From: Candidatus Iainarchaeum sp.
Lineage (GTDB): Archaea > Iainarchaeota > Iainarchaeia > JAADDC01
DNA: 37,577 nucleotides
Assembly: GCA_013154035.1 (NCBI GenBank)
Contig: JAADDH010000029.1
Span: forward strand, 1-37,577
Reading direction: 5' to 3'
Shown: positions 25,468-35,821 of the stretch, piece by piece
Layout of the letters: every line of letters begins with the position of its first letter
Numbering within the stretch: the stretch's first letter is position 1
Translations under genes and position numbers: made by a program
The notes under the pieces: model-generated
What the model was told of the DNA's origin: nothing
Databases searched by the model: none
What the model saw: the letters and a program-made list of their open reading frames with translations, nothing else

Positions 25468-26358
25468 ATGTTAGATGGCCTCGCTCTGCTCGCAGATGCG
25501 CGCGCCGCAGCGTACATCATCCTTGCAGTAATAATCTACTTCGTAAACAGCATGATCTATGCCCTGAGAGAATACCTCGCCATACGCGGGTTTGGGAAGA
25601 ACGCAAGGTATTGGGAAATCTTCAAGGCATATCTTGCAAGCCTTTTCGTAAATAACATCACGCCTGTCGCGAGGACTGGAGGCGAAGCACTGCGCATAAT
25701 CTGGATCAATAAGCGGGAAAACGTACCAAAATCCACCGTCACCGCGGCAATCATATACGAGCGAGCCACAGAGGGGCCAATAATCGGCATTCTAGCAATA
25801 CTGGCAGCTGCCAGCTTTCATTTCAACACGATTACAGCGGGTATTGTGGCGCTCGCGGTGATTGGCGGGATTGCACTGATGGCGCGCAGTGATCTACTGC
25901 TCACAATGGTTGAAAAACTATCTGGAGAAATGCTAGATGCCAAATCCCGAAAAATGCTGGAAAGAAACCTTAAATTCGGCAAAACTGCGGCAATCGTCAC
26001 TGCACTATCGGCAACAGTCTGGACAATGGAGGTTCTGAGAATATGGGTAGAACTGCATGCCGTGCGCGCCGCAGTTCCGATATCCGTGGCGCTAACGGTG
26101 GCCGTAGCGAACGTCGTGCTCGGAATAATGGGAATAACGCCGGGCGGTGTGGGAATAGTAGAAGGTGGGCTGATAGGAGTGCTAATGGGCCTGGGGTTCG
26201 GGATTGGAGACGCTGCAAAATTTGTGGCAATCGAAAGGGGTATATCCTTCGTGCTTTCAAGCATCGTAGGGTTCCTCGTGATGAGTGCATACGGGGGAAA
26301 GGAAGCATGGAGACTCTTAAAATCGCGATGGCGACGGACTGGTTCCTCCCAAGGGTAG
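25468..26358 (+). CDS. UPF0104/YbhN-type (AglD-like) membrane protein, flippase-like
   Basis: FVNNITPVARTGGEALRIIWI and GITPGGVGIVEGGLIGVLMGLG. Confidence 0.85.
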   Translation: MLDGLALLADARAAAYIILAVIIYFVNSMIYALREYLAIRGFGKNARYWEIFKAYLASLFVNNITPVARTGGEALRIIWINKRENVPKSTVTAAIIYERATEGPIIGILAILAAASFHFNTITAGIVALAVIGGIALMARSDLLLTMVEKLSGEMLDAKSRKMLERNLKFGKTAAIVTALSATVWTMEVLRIWVELHAVRAAVPISVALTVAVANVVLGIMGITPGGVGIVEGGLIGVLMGLGFGIGDAAKFVAIERGISFVLSSIVGFLVMSAYGGKEAWRLLKSRWRRTGSSQG

Positions 26359-27500
26359 GCGGGGTGGAATACCACGTGGCAACGATCTCCCGCCTGCTCA
26401 CAGAGAGAGGCCACGAGGTTCACGTGCTCACGAATTCCCTATTCGGAGAGGGGGAATACCCCTACAAAGTATACAGAATACGAAGCGGGATGAACCTAAA
26501 ATTCTGGAATGTACGGGTGGGATACAGCACGGCGAAGGAAATTGCGAACATTCTCAAATCAGAACGGTACGATATCGTACACGGGCACAACTATTTCTCC
26601 CCCATATCCGCAACCAGCATGAACATCGCATCCGGAATTTACGGCATACCGAGCATCCTCACGGTCCATTCGATAACCCGCGGACCGCTGAATTGGGCAG
26701 AGAGGTGGATAGCACGACAAGTAACACGAAAGATCAGCGCATACATCGCAATCAGCTCGCTGGCAGAGGAATACATCCGCAAGATCGCCGGCAAGGAGAT
26801 TGGCAGGAAGAAGATTTGGAATATTCCGAACGGGGTAGATACAACTAAATGGACGCCGCCCAAATCAAAGGAGAGCCTGAAAAGAGAAATAGGCATAGCT
26901 GGCCCAATCATCGTAACTGCATCGCGCCTATCAATTCGAAAGAGGGTCGTAGCAGTTCCAAAAATAGCGAAAATTGTGGTTAAGGAACATCCCGAGGCAA
27001 AATTCCTCATAATCGGCGACGGAGTGGAACGTAAGAACATAGTATCTGCCGTGAAACGAGCACACCTCGAGAACAACGTAATCATGCCAGGGGCAATACC
27101 CCGGGAGCAGCTCATACCATACATACAGGCATCGGACATCTATCTGAACCCCACAAAGATAGAGGCGCTGGGAATGGCAGTAATCGAGGCGCAAGCATGT
27201 GGCGTGCCAGGTATCGGCTATGCGGAGTCAGGAGTCAAAGACATCATCATAGACGGATACAACGGATACCTATACCACAAGGACGCAGAAGCGGCGGAAG
27301 ATATAATATACCTGCTCGACAACCCCGGAGAACTGAAGAAAATGTCTAAAAACGCGCGCAAGATCGCCGAAGAGAAATACGAGTGGAACGGGATCATAAA
27401 GCAGATCGAGAGAGCGTACGTAGATACGATCCAAAGATATCAGTACGAACCGTTCCGAGTCTACGAGGTGTGGAAGAAATGGTACGCGAAATCATATTGA
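26307..27500 (+). CDS. GT4-family glycosyltransferase
   Basis: ATDWFLPRVGGVEYHVATISRLLTERGHEVHVLT; NPTKIEALGMAVIEAQACGVPGIGYAESGVKDII. Confidence 0.95.
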   Translation: METLKIAMATDWFLPRVGGVEYHVATISRLLTERGHEVHVLTNSLFGEGEYPYKVYRIRSGMNLKFWNVRVGYSTAKEIANILKSERYDIVHGHNYFSPISATSMNIASGIYGIPSILTVHSITRGPLNWAERWIARQVTRKISAYIAISSLAEEYIRKIAGKEIGRKKIWNIPNGVDTTKWTPPKSKESLKREIGIAGPIIVTASRLSIRKRVVAVPKIAKIVVKEHPEAKFLIIGDGVERKNIVSAVKRAHLENNVIMPGAIPREQLIPYIQASDIYLNPTKIEALGMAVIEAQACGVPGIGYAESGVKDIIIDGYNGYLYHKDAEAAEDIIYLLDNPGELKKMSKNARKIAEEKYEWNGIIKQIERAYVDTIQRYQYEPFRVYEVWKKWYAKSY

Positions 27501-28207
27501 GTTTTGATGTGGAGCAGGACGCACCACCATACTTGCACAGTTTCAAAGGTATCGAACAGGGGCTACCGCGTATTTTAGAGGTACTAAGTAGAAACAACGT
27601 GCATGGAACGTTCTTTACCACGGGCGAGGTCGCGGAGAAGTTCCCAGATGCAGTAGAAGCAATCGTGTGTGACGGACACGAGTTGGGAAGTCACGGCTAC
27701 GACCACGGGAGATTCGATAAAATGGACACGGGAGAAGCCCAAAAGAACATACAACGATCCCTAGATGCACTACGCCCGTTCTACAATGTGATCAGCTTCC
27801 GCGCGCCGAACCTAAAGTTTCCAGAAGAATACTACGAAATGCTGCGCGAAGAGGGCATTAAATACGACTCATCTCAAGCCGTGTATAAGGGCTGGAAAGG
27901 GGGAGTAACGAGAGTCAACGGCGTTCTCGTCATTCCAGCCACGGCAACGAGCATATTCTTCCGCCTTCCGTTTAGACTGCTGAAAACAATCGTGGAGCGA
28001 GCAAAAAATCCAGTTGTTCTGTTTTCCCACCCGTGGGAGTACTCTGGAGTAAATGTGTGGCGCCCAGACCTGCGAATCAACGCGGGCGAGTACGCAGTCA
28101 AAAGGCTCGACGAATTCATACAGTGGGCAAAAAAAGAAGGTTATGTGTTCAGAACGCTAAAAGAGTGGGGAAATCAGGTGGAAAAATCAACCTTAACCCC
28201 AAAGTAA
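27479..28207 (+). CDS. Polysaccharide deacetylase family protein
   Basis: ILSFDVEQD, GTFFTTGEVAEKFPDAVEAIVCDGHELGSHGYDH, SFRAPNLKFP. Confidence 0.93.
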   Translation: MVREIILSFDVEQDAPPYLHSFKGIEQGLPRILEVLSRNNVHGTFFTTGEVAEKFPDAVEAIVCDGHELGSHGYDHGRFDKMDTGEAQKNIQRSLDALRPFYNVISFRAPNLKFPEEYYEMLREEGIKYDSSQAVYKGWKGGVTRVNGVLVIPATATSIFFRLPFRLLKTIVERAKNPVVLFSHPWEYSGVNVWRPDLRINAGEYAVKRLDEFIQWAKKEGYVFRTLKEWGNQVEKSTLTPK

Positions 28208-28554
28208 TCCTTTACCTCCGGCTTGAAGAAGTACCATAGAATAATTGCAGAAATAACTGCGCCGACAATGTTCCCCGAAAAGATGCTGAGAACGCCGATG
28301 GCTGAGAGAACTACAGTAAGCCACCAGCCCCACGATTTGCCGGTCCAAAGTGCCCACGCAACAACAATATCTATAGCGCCCATAATCATAGACCAGATGC
28401 CAAGGGCCCCACCCACATGTGCCCAACCTTGGGAAATAAGCGCTATTCCAAGTACCATAAGAAATAAACCGCCAAGTATGGAGAGAATTCCAAAAATGAA
28501 TCCAAGAGCTGCAACAACCGTTACGCCCGTGGGACGAGAACTATTTTCTGTCAC
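28174..28554 (-). CDS. Small four-TM membrane protein
   Basis: Hydrophobic ORF with GKSWGWWLTVVLSAIGV; tail-to-tail overlap with the deacetylase gene. Confidence 0.7.
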   Translation of the reverse strand: MTENSSRPTGVTVVAALGFIFGILSILGGLFLMVLGIALISQGWAHVGGALGIWSMIMGAIDIVVAWALWTGKSWGWWLTVVLSAIGVLSIFSGNIVGAVISAIILWYFFKPEVKDYFGVKVDFST

Positions 28555-28600
28555 AAAACCACCGATAATATTTGGTACAATCCCTTAAATAAATGAAAGG

Positions 28601-29668
<1,068 letters not shown>

Positions 29669-29683
29669 TCACAAGATGTATAC

Positions 29684-29899
29684 ATGGGCAGTAGTACAGT
29701 TCTAAGCGTGCGGGTACCAAAAAAGGTAGTAACCGAGCTAAAGAGAATGGGCGCACCCATACAGCAAATTGTAAGAGAAACGTTGGAGCAGGAGTACAGA
29801 AAAAGAATATTGCAGCACGTAGAAAGCAAAACAAGGAAGCTAGTTAGCAGCATGGGCGATGATGAAATCATACGCTCCATAGAAGAGGGGAGAGCATGA
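29684..29899 (+). CDS. VapB-like antitoxin
   Basis: SSTVLSVRVPKKVVTELKRMGAPIQQIVRETLEQEYRKR; ATGA overlap with the PIN gene. Confidence 0.8.
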   Translation: MGSSTVLSVRVPKKVVTELKRMGAPIQQIVRETLEQEYRKRILQHVESKTRKLVSSMGDDEIIRSIEEGRA

Positions 29900-30255
29900 T
29901 AATAGATGCTTCTGGGTTCGTGGGCGCGATAAAATACATGACACTACACAAAATAAAAGATCCGAAAACTGTATCGCTGATAAAGTACGAACTGGGGAAC
30001 ATTGTCTGGAAGATGCAACGATGGGGCGACGTGAAGGCCCCAAAAGATCTCTTGGCAACGTGGCTGCAGGCAGTTGAAAGTTTTGAAATGATAGAACCAG
30101 AATATACTGAAGTCCTGACGATCGCTACGAAAACAGATCTCAGCTTCTACGATGCTGCATACCTATGGCTCGCCAAGCAAAAGGGAGAACCAATCCTAAC
30201 AATGGACAAAGATTTTGAGAAAAAGTGGGATGTTATACATCCCAAAGATCTCTAG
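29896..30255 (+). CDS. PIN-domain toxin (VapC-like)
   Basis: IIDASGFVGA, KYELGNIVWK, DLSFYDAAYLWLAKQ, ILTMDKDF. Confidence 0.93.
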   Translation: MIIDASGFVGAIKYMTLHKIKDPKTVSLIKYELGNIVWKMQRWGDVKAPKDLLATWLQAVESFEMIEPEYTEVLTIATKTDLSFYDAAYLWLAKQKGEPILTMDKDFEKKWDVIHPKDL

Positions 30256-30259
30256 CGAG

Positions 30260-30484
30260 TCACTGGGACGGTGCAACGAGCACCACAGTGTCCCCGCGAA
30301 TGAGAATACGGCCAAGCTTCTTCTCGGTACCGTCCTGGTCCGTGAGAATCGCGTCGTCAACGACCAAGTTCATGTGAACGTCAAATGCGAGCAGAACGCC
30401 CTGCACAGAGCGCCCCGCCTTGAGTATGATGAGCGCCTCCTTCCCTATCGCGTCGTTAAGCAAATCAAAAGGCCTGCTAACCAT
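30260..30484 (-). CDS. LSm/Sm-like archaeal RNA-binding protein
   Basis: SVQGVLLAFDVHMNLVVDDA (Sm1) and LGRILIRGDTVVLVAP (Sm2). Confidence 0.93.
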   Translation of the reverse strand: MVSRPFDLLNDAIGKEALIILKAGRSVQGVLLAFDVHMNLVVDDAILTDQDGTEKKLGRILIRGDTVVLVAPSQ

Positions 30485-30497
30485 AAAACCACCACCG

Positions 30498-31274
30498 TTA
30501 TTTCTTCTTCTTGAATAAGGAACGTATAAACGTTAAAAAGCCTTTCTTCTCCTGGCGTATCTGGATTCCGCTGATCCTGGATGCAATTTGCATAATCGCC
30601 TTGGACGCAGGGGAATTCGGCGCGCGAACCACGACAGGAGCGGGATTCTTCAAAAGAATAGACTTACGAACCTCCGGATCATCGGGAATGCTACCAAGAA
30701 CTGCAAGTTCGAGGAGCTCACGCACGTGATCCTCCGACGCCTCGCCGGGAAGCTTGCGCACCATGTTTATGATTGAGCCATATGGCTTCACACCCACGCG
30801 CTCCGCAACGAGCTTGATCTTCAGGGCATCGGCGAGGGAAGCGGGATCGGGAGTGACAACGATAATCGCCTCGTCGGTGGCAGCCATTGCGGCCATTGCA
30901 TTATCTCCAATTCCCGCGGGGGCATCAACGAAGATATAGTCATATTCATTCTTCACGGTGGCAATCGCGTGTTTGAGCTTGTCGGGGTTGATGCGACGAT
31001 AAGCATTAAGAGAGAGGCCAGATGGCACAACAGTTAGGCCGAAGGGGCCAGAATACATGGCATCGTATATATCGCTCTCGCCGAGGAGAACGTCCTGCAA
31101 CGTAATTGGAGATGACTGAAGGCGGAAGAGAAGAGCAATATTTGCCATCGCAACGTCCGCATCAACAAGAAGGACTTTCTCGCCAAGCTTAGAGAGCGCT
31201 ACCGCCAAATTTGCAGCAACAGTCGTCTTTCCAACACCACCCTTCCCCGAAACAACGGAAAATGTCCTGCCCAT
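30498..31274 (-). CDS. MinD/ParA-type ATPase with amphipathic C-terminus
   Basis: Deviant Walker A SGKGGVGKTTVAANLAVAL; LLVDADVAMANI; C-terminal KGFLTFIRSLFKKKK. Confidence 0.95.
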   Translation of the reverse strand: MGRTFSVVSGKGGVGKTTVAANLAVALSKLGEKVLLVDADVAMANIALLFRLQSSPITLQDVLLGESDIYDAMYSGPFGLTVVPSGLSLNAYRRINPDKLKHAIATVKNEYDYIFVDAPAGIGDNAMAAMAATDEAIIVVTPDPASLADALKIKLVAERVGVKPYGSIINMVRKLPGEASEDHVRELLELAVLGSIPDDPEVRKSILLKNPAPVVVRAPNSPASKAIMQIASRISGIQIRQEKKGFLTFIRSLFKKKK

Positions 31275-31275
31275 G

Positions 31276-31701
31276 CTACCATCCCACGCTGAACAGCATC
31301 TTCTCGGCATCGCGGGCGAGAGCACTCAGCTCAACCATATTCAGGTACGCGGGCGCATGAATAACGAAGATGTGGCTGTTATGGCGGAAGGCGATAATCC
31401 ACTCGCCCTCGCGCTGAACGTAAAAATGTGTGGCGTCAGCTAGCTCGTATGCAACCTGCTCAAAGACTGAGTACTCGTGAACAGCATCCTCTTCAGAGAA
31501 CGTAGTCGCAATGAGGGTGCCCTCATCCGTAAACACGGAAATCCCATCAACCATGTGCTTCTCGCGCAGGTAGTGAAGAATCTCGTCCACATCTCCGCTC
31601 TGCGGAAGCGCCGGCTGACGAGGAACGGATAGAGTGCGAACGCGGTGATACTCCGGAGATTCCTCCAGACCGAAGAGCCGAAATATGAGACGCTGAATCA
31701 T
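31276..31701 (-). CDS. Roadblock/LC7-like protein
   Basis: DEILHYLREKHMVDGISVFTDEGTLIATTF...AFRHNSHIFVIHAPAYLNMVELSALARDAEKML. Confidence 0.6.
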   Translation of the reverse strand: MIQRLIFRLFGLEESPEYHRVRTLSVPRQPALPQSGDVDEILHYLREKHMVDGISVFTDEGTLIATTFSEEDAVHEYSVFEQVAYELADATHFYVQREGEWIIAFRHNSHIFVIHAPAYLNMVELSALARDAEKMLFSVGW

Positions 31702-32198
31702 AGGTCATCCACCTTCACGCCGACCAGGCCGTAGTCCGCCAGCATACGAATTCTATCAATATCTGAGGGTGGGAGTGTTTTTATTATTCCCCTCACGTAC
31801 TCGTCGGAATACGCCTTCGGTACAAAGGACCAAAGCTTCTCCGGAGCCATTGGGCGGATCTTTGCCTTGTCGTTGAACGCGAGGATGAGGTTCACCTTTG
31901 GCACGGTGAGGGAAACGACAGAGTAGACGACATTCTTTGCACGGATGACGTTCATGGCCGGAGCGACTGCCTGCTCGCCATCGTAGGCCTTGTTGTACTT
32001 CAGCTGCGTGTAACCAACAGCGACGGCCTGTCCGTTGAGAAATACGACCACACCTTCCTCCAATCCGTCCAGACCCTCGCCAACCCAGGCCACATAACCA
32101 TTAAAAGAGCGTTTGCCCAAATCTTTGAGTAAGTCCAAAAACTTCGGTGGATCCAGTGGTGCGGCGTGGGTAACGACGTCGCCTGCTGGAATGTTCAT
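31698..32198 (-). CDS. DUF2226-like archaeal protein
   Basis: SFNGYVAWVGEGLDGLEEGVVVFLNGQAVAVGYTQLKYNKAYDGEQAVAPAMNVI; ATGA overlap with the roadblock-like gene. Confidence 0.6.
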   Translation of the reverse strand: MNIPAGDVVTHAAPLDPPKFLDLLKDLGKRSFNGYVAWVGEGLDGLEEGVVVFLNGQAVAVGYTQLKYNKAYDGEQAVAPAMNVIRAKNVVYSVVSLTVPKVNLILAFNDKAKIRPMAPEKLWSFVPKAYSDEYVRGIIKTLPPSDIDRIRMLADYGLVGVKVDDL

Positions 32199-32239
32199 GT
32201 ATGTAAGATGCCGCCGAAGTTTAAAAAGGAGGGACAGAT

Positions 32240-32650
32240 ATGGCAGAAATGGAAATTAAGTTCGTCAAGGCAAACAGAATAAAGAAAGGCCAGTGGGTGC
32301 TCATTGACGGGGCCGTCTGCCGCGTCACAGATGTTCAAATCTCCTCCCCTGGCAAGCACGGATCTGCAAAGGTAAGAATCGTGGCTGTCGGTGTGTTTGA
32401 CGGTCAGAAGCGCCAGATGCTGAAGCCATCGGGGGCAGACGTGGAAACGCCCGTCCTAAAGAGGAAGAGTGGCCAGGTTCTGGCAGTCATGCCCGACCAC
32501 GTCCAGATCATGGACATGACGTCCTATGAGACAATAGAGCTGCCCCTGCCAGAGGACGAGGAGCTAAAGGCCAAGCTCGAGCCGGGCGTAGAGGTGGAAT
32601 ACGTCGAGGCGGGAGAGTACCGCAAGATCGACCGTGTGAAGGGCGCTTAA
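32240..32650 (+). CDS. Translation initiation factor aIF5A
   Basis: KGQWVLIDGAVCRVTDVQISSPGKHGSAKVRIVAVGVF, hypusination loop. Confidence 0.98.
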   Translation: MAEMEIKFVKANRIKKGQWVLIDGAVCRVTDVQISSPGKHGSAKVRIVAVGVFDGQKRQMLKPSGADVETPVLKRKSGQVLAVMPDHVQIMDMTSYETIELPLPEDEELKAKLEPGVEVEYVEAGEYRKIDRVKGA

Positions 32651-32683
32651 GCCCTTTTTATATTTTCATAGACTAATTATCGC

Positions 32684-33364
32684 GTGCACATACATATCAT
32701 CGCAGAGGAACATTATGAAGAAATGCCAGGCAAGCGAGACGCATTGAAAGAGATGTTCAAGAACTACAGACGCCTCTCCAATGCACTAAAAGCAACAGGA
32801 GACAAGATGCTAATTCTGGCCGAGCCATACATAGAAGTGGACCACGAGTTTGCACATCCAAAACACCGCATCGTCGCAAGGCTCGGAAAACTCGCGGAGA
32901 ACGCCACGATCCTACCCATGGACAACCAACAGTTAAGAGTACAAAATGCTGCACAGCTGTGGCTTATACAGGATTTGCAAGATGAGAAAACACAAGCCAT
33001 GGGCGACCGGCAGGCTGTGGAAAAACTCGCGCATGCGGAGCGAATAAAAATGCAGGAATTCCTAGAAACCGCAAACGCAAGGAGCAAAACAATGGCAAAA
33101 AACATCGTGAAAGCGCTAAAACTCGTAAAAAGGTATCCGGAGCTGCGGAACGTGAGAAGGATCGTCGCAATCGTAGGAGCCGAGCATGCACCGGAGGTTG
33201 CAGGACACATCGTAGAAATGCTAGGCAACCGCGTGGGCGAGAAAGTATATATTCACGGGAACGGCGTGGAACCCAGCGTGCTTAATGCAAAGGGAGACGT
33301 GGTGCTGCACATACACGACGTCACGGCAGATCAGAAAATCTACAAAATGTTCTTACAAGACTAA
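32684..33364 (+). CDS. Hypothetical archaeal protein, weak resemblance to the TIKI/TraB/ChaN fold
   Basis: GTG start; IHIIAEEHYEEMPGKRDAL...LILAEPYIEVDHEF and VAIVGAEHAPEVAGHIVEML. Confidence 0.5.
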   Translation: MHIHIIAEEHYEEMPGKRDALKEMFKNYRRLSNALKATGDKMLILAEPYIEVDHEFAHPKHRIVARLGKLAENATILPMDNQQLRVQNAAQLWLIQDLQDEKTQAMGDRQAVEKLAHAERIKMQEFLETANARSKTMAKNIVKALKLVKRYPELRNVRRIVAIVGAEHAPEVAGHIVEMLGNRVGEKVYIHGNGVEPSVLNAKGDVVLHIHDVTADQKIYKMFLQD

Positions 33365-33514
33365 TCTTGAGAAAGCCTCTTCTCCCTGCGATACCACACG
33401 ATGCCGTCCCTACCAACGTCTTCATCCACCACGGTGTACCCGTAGCGCTCAAAGAAGCGACGGGAGCCAGGATGTGCATCTGTTACGATCTTCAGACGCG
33501 CGAAAGAAGCATAT
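33361..33514 (-). pseudogene. C-terminal remnant of a GNAT acetyltransferase
   Basis: YASFARLKIVTDAHPGSRRFFERYGYTVVDEDVGRDGIVWYRREKRLSQD* in frame with an upstream in-frame stop and no start. Confidence 0.6.
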
Positions 33515-33592
33515 AATTTTTAACCATTCTTCGTCTCTTTTGCACACTGCGGCGGGATGATGGGGACACCCTGAGCCGCGGAGGTGAAGTAA

Positions 33593-34195
33593 ATGGGTAT
33601 GTACAAGTATGTAAGCAAGGTTCTGCAGAAGGAATACCGTGGAGAGGAGGACGATTTTTACAACTACGACGAGAGGATGAAGGAGAAGCTCATCCAGTGG
33701 AGACGTGAGCCCGCGCTCGTGAAGGTGGAGCGCCCCACGAACCTTGCGCGCGCTAAAGCCCTGGGATACAAGGCAAAGCAGGGCATTATCGTCGTGCGCG
33801 TTCGCGTCCGAAAGGGTTCTGGTCACCACATCCGCCCGAACAAGGGGCGCAGACCCAAGCGCATGGGTGTGAACAAGCTAACAAGGCGCATATCTATTCA
33901 GCGCATTGCAGAGATCCGCGCAAACGCGCACTACAAGAACATGGAGGTCCTAAACTCATACTACGTGGGAGAGGATGGCCACTACTATTGGTACGAGGTC
34001 ATACTAGTTGATCCCCACAACCCAGCGATCTGTGCCGACAAAGACCTCGGCTGGATCTGCGAGAAGCAGCACCGTGGGCGGGCATTCCGTGGACTCACGA
34101 GCGCAGGCAAGAAGAACAGAGGATTGAGGAACAAGGGCAAGGGCGCCGAAAAGGTGCGTCCGTCCCTGCGGGCGCACAACAGGAAGGCGAAGTAA
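33593..34195 (+). CDS. rpl15e: 50S ribosomal protein L15e
   Basis: GMYKYVSKVLQKEY...ERPTNLARAKALGYKAKQG...RRPKRMGVNK. Confidence 0.98.
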   Translation: MGMYKYVSKVLQKEYRGEEDDFYNYDERMKEKLIQWRREPALVKVERPTNLARAKALGYKAKQGIIVVRVRVRKGSGHHIRPNKGRRPKRMGVNKLTRRISIQRIAEIRANAHYKNMEVLNSYYVGEDGHYYWYEVILVDPHNPAICADKDLGWICEKQHRGRAFRGLTSAGKKNRGLRNKGKGAEKVRPSLRAHNRKAK

Positions 34196-34196
34196 C

Positions 34197-34655
34197 GTGG
34201 CGCCCCCCATCCTCTCCATACATATTATGGCATTTGCTAGGGCAACAGAAGATGAGGAGAAAGTGCGCCAGGCAGTGCGGCTTCTACTGCCCCCAGATCT
34301 GAACCTGAAGGAAAGCAGGGTTCGCTGGAGAGAGGAAATAGCCAAAGGGGTACTTGGCAACCACATACTCGTCATAGACGTTTACGCGGACAAAAAATCG
34401 GACGCGAGGAAACTCTGGAAGCACATACGATCACTCCTCAGCGAGGCAGACGTGAAGTACATTCTCTCACATCCGGAGGACTTTCTGGACGAACACGGCA
34501 CAATCCATCTTCGATTCGATAAACAAGAAGCATACCTTGGGAAACCAATACTCACAGGCGGCGGAGATGTGGTGAAGGTGCGCGCACAGCTGGAAGCATA
34601 CCCAGCAAAGCCCGAAGAGTTCCTCAAGGCATTCCATAGGGCATTCGAGGAATAG
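34197..34655 (+). CDS. COG1325-type RNA-binding protein (predicted exosome-associated)
   Basis: Sequence pattern and location directly after L15e. Confidence 0.8.
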   Translation: MAPPILSIHIMAFARATEDEEKVRQAVRLLLPPDLNLKESRVRWREEIAKGVLGNHILVIDVYADKKSDARKLWKHIRSLLSEADVKYILSHPEDFLDEHGTIHLRFDKQEAYLGKPILTGGGDVVKVRAQLEAYPAKPEEFLKAFHRAFEE

Positions 34656-34697
34656 TTTCAGCAAATGTAAAGAATCGTTTCAGCCAAAATTGTATCG

Positions 34698-35054
34698 ATG
34701 AAGTGGTGGAAACTTGCGATAGTTGTGTTAGTGGTTATATCCGCCGTGGTGTTTGCCACAGTAAAGATGTATGGTGGCTCGGAGGAAGAGCACAGCATTG
34801 CAGGGACGATAACAGGGACTGTGAATAACGTAAATCAGGAGGCATGGTCCTTCAGCATCAACGGAACCACCGTATACCTGCGTGGACGTTACGCCTGCGG
34901 TTCGACGGAGTTCTATGCGGAGGATATGCTACAGAAAATCGCCGGCGAGCGAGTAACTGTTAAATATTCGATGAACGGGAGCTATCCGATAGCAGAGGAG
35001 ATCATCTTGAAAGATAACGTTTGCACACGGATTCCCGGGAGGGGAGGACATTGA
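34698..35054 (+). CDS. Membrane-anchored extracytoplasmic small protein (OB-like beta)
   Basis: N-terminal TM; AGTITGTVNNVNQEAWSFSINGTTVYLRGRY...AGERVTVKYSMNG. Confidence 0.6.
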   Translation: MKWWKLAIVVLVVISAVVFATVKMYGGSEEEHSIAGTITGTVNNVNQEAWSFSINGTTVYLRGRYACGSTEFYAEDMLQKIAGERVTVKYSMNGSYPIAEEIILKDNVCTRIPGRGGH

Positions 35055-35056
35055 AC

Positions 35057-35296
35057 GTGACAGAATTGCGGTTCTACATATCAACGGCACTCATTGTGCT
35101 GTTCCCAATACTTGTTATTTCGGGGATAGCGCTATACCTGGCGCCCCACGGGCCGGCAATAGTGTGGGGCATCAACAAGGACGCGTGGGAATCTCTACAC
35201 ACTGTTGCAGGGTTCCTATTTGCAGCGCTAGTGGGTGTGCACATAATAGTCAACTGGAAGATGTATAGAAGTGAGGCGAAAATCGCCCTAAAGTGA
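35057..35296 (+). CDS. DUF4405-like two-TM protein with conserved-type His residues
   Basis: LVISGIALYLAPHGP...ESLHTVAGFLFAALVGVHIIVNWKMY; GTG start. Confidence 0.65.
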   Translation: MTELRFYISTALIVLFPILVISGIALYLAPHGPAIVWGINKDAWESLHTVAGFLFAALVGVHIIVNWKMYRSEAKIALK

Positions 35297-35329
35297 AGCT
35301 TTTATACACCCACAATTTTCTTTTTCTAC

Positions 35330-35821
35330 GTGCGCAAGTTCTACGACTTAGTAGCTATGGACGCTGCGGACAACTGGGCAAAGCGCCTGGGATTCAGCAA
35401 GATATACACGCGGAGCGAGTGGAAGTACGTGGAAAAACGAAAGGACATCTCTGAAAACGTAATTCCTGTCGTAAGGGCGGAGGATATTGGAACAATCAAG
35501 GCAGCGGGCTGGGCAATGGACGCAATAATAGACGTGCGAACAAAGATGGATATGCAAGCGGCGCACCTCATGCACAAATGGGGTCAACGAGCGATGTATA
35601 CGCTTGATTGGATACGTGAACGTCCCGAAAACCTGCGGTTCGCAGCAAAGGGCATACGCATTCTCCATAAGGCAAGGGTTCCCGTACTCCTCGCAACAGG
35701 AGCGAAGGACGTGGCCTGCATGAAGGCGCCGAGGGATATTGCCGCCCTGGGTGTGCTCATGGGCATGAGCATTCCAATGGCCTACGCGGCGGTTAGCACA
35801 AACTGGGAGGGTCTGCTGTGA
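35330..35821 (+). CDS. rnp3: RNase P protein component 3 (Rpp30 type)
   Basis: FYDLVAMDAADNWAKRLGF...NLRFAAKGIRILHKARVPVLLATGAKD...APRDIAALGVLMGMS; GTG start. Confidence 0.8.
   Translation: MRKFYDLVAMDAADNWAKRLGFSKIYTRSEWKYVEKRKDISENVIPVVRAEDIGTIKAAGWAMDAIIDVRTKMDMQAAHLMHKWGQRAMYTLDWIRERPENLRFAAKGIRILHKARVPVLLATGAKDVACMKAPRDIAALGVLMGMSIPMAYAAVSTNWEGLL

Noticed and set aside
26043-26306. N-terminal 88 codons of the 485-aa ORF as part of the glycosyltransferase
   Set aside because: Overlaps the UPF0104 gene in another frame; the GT4 fold starts with METLKIAMATDWFLPRVGG at 26307.
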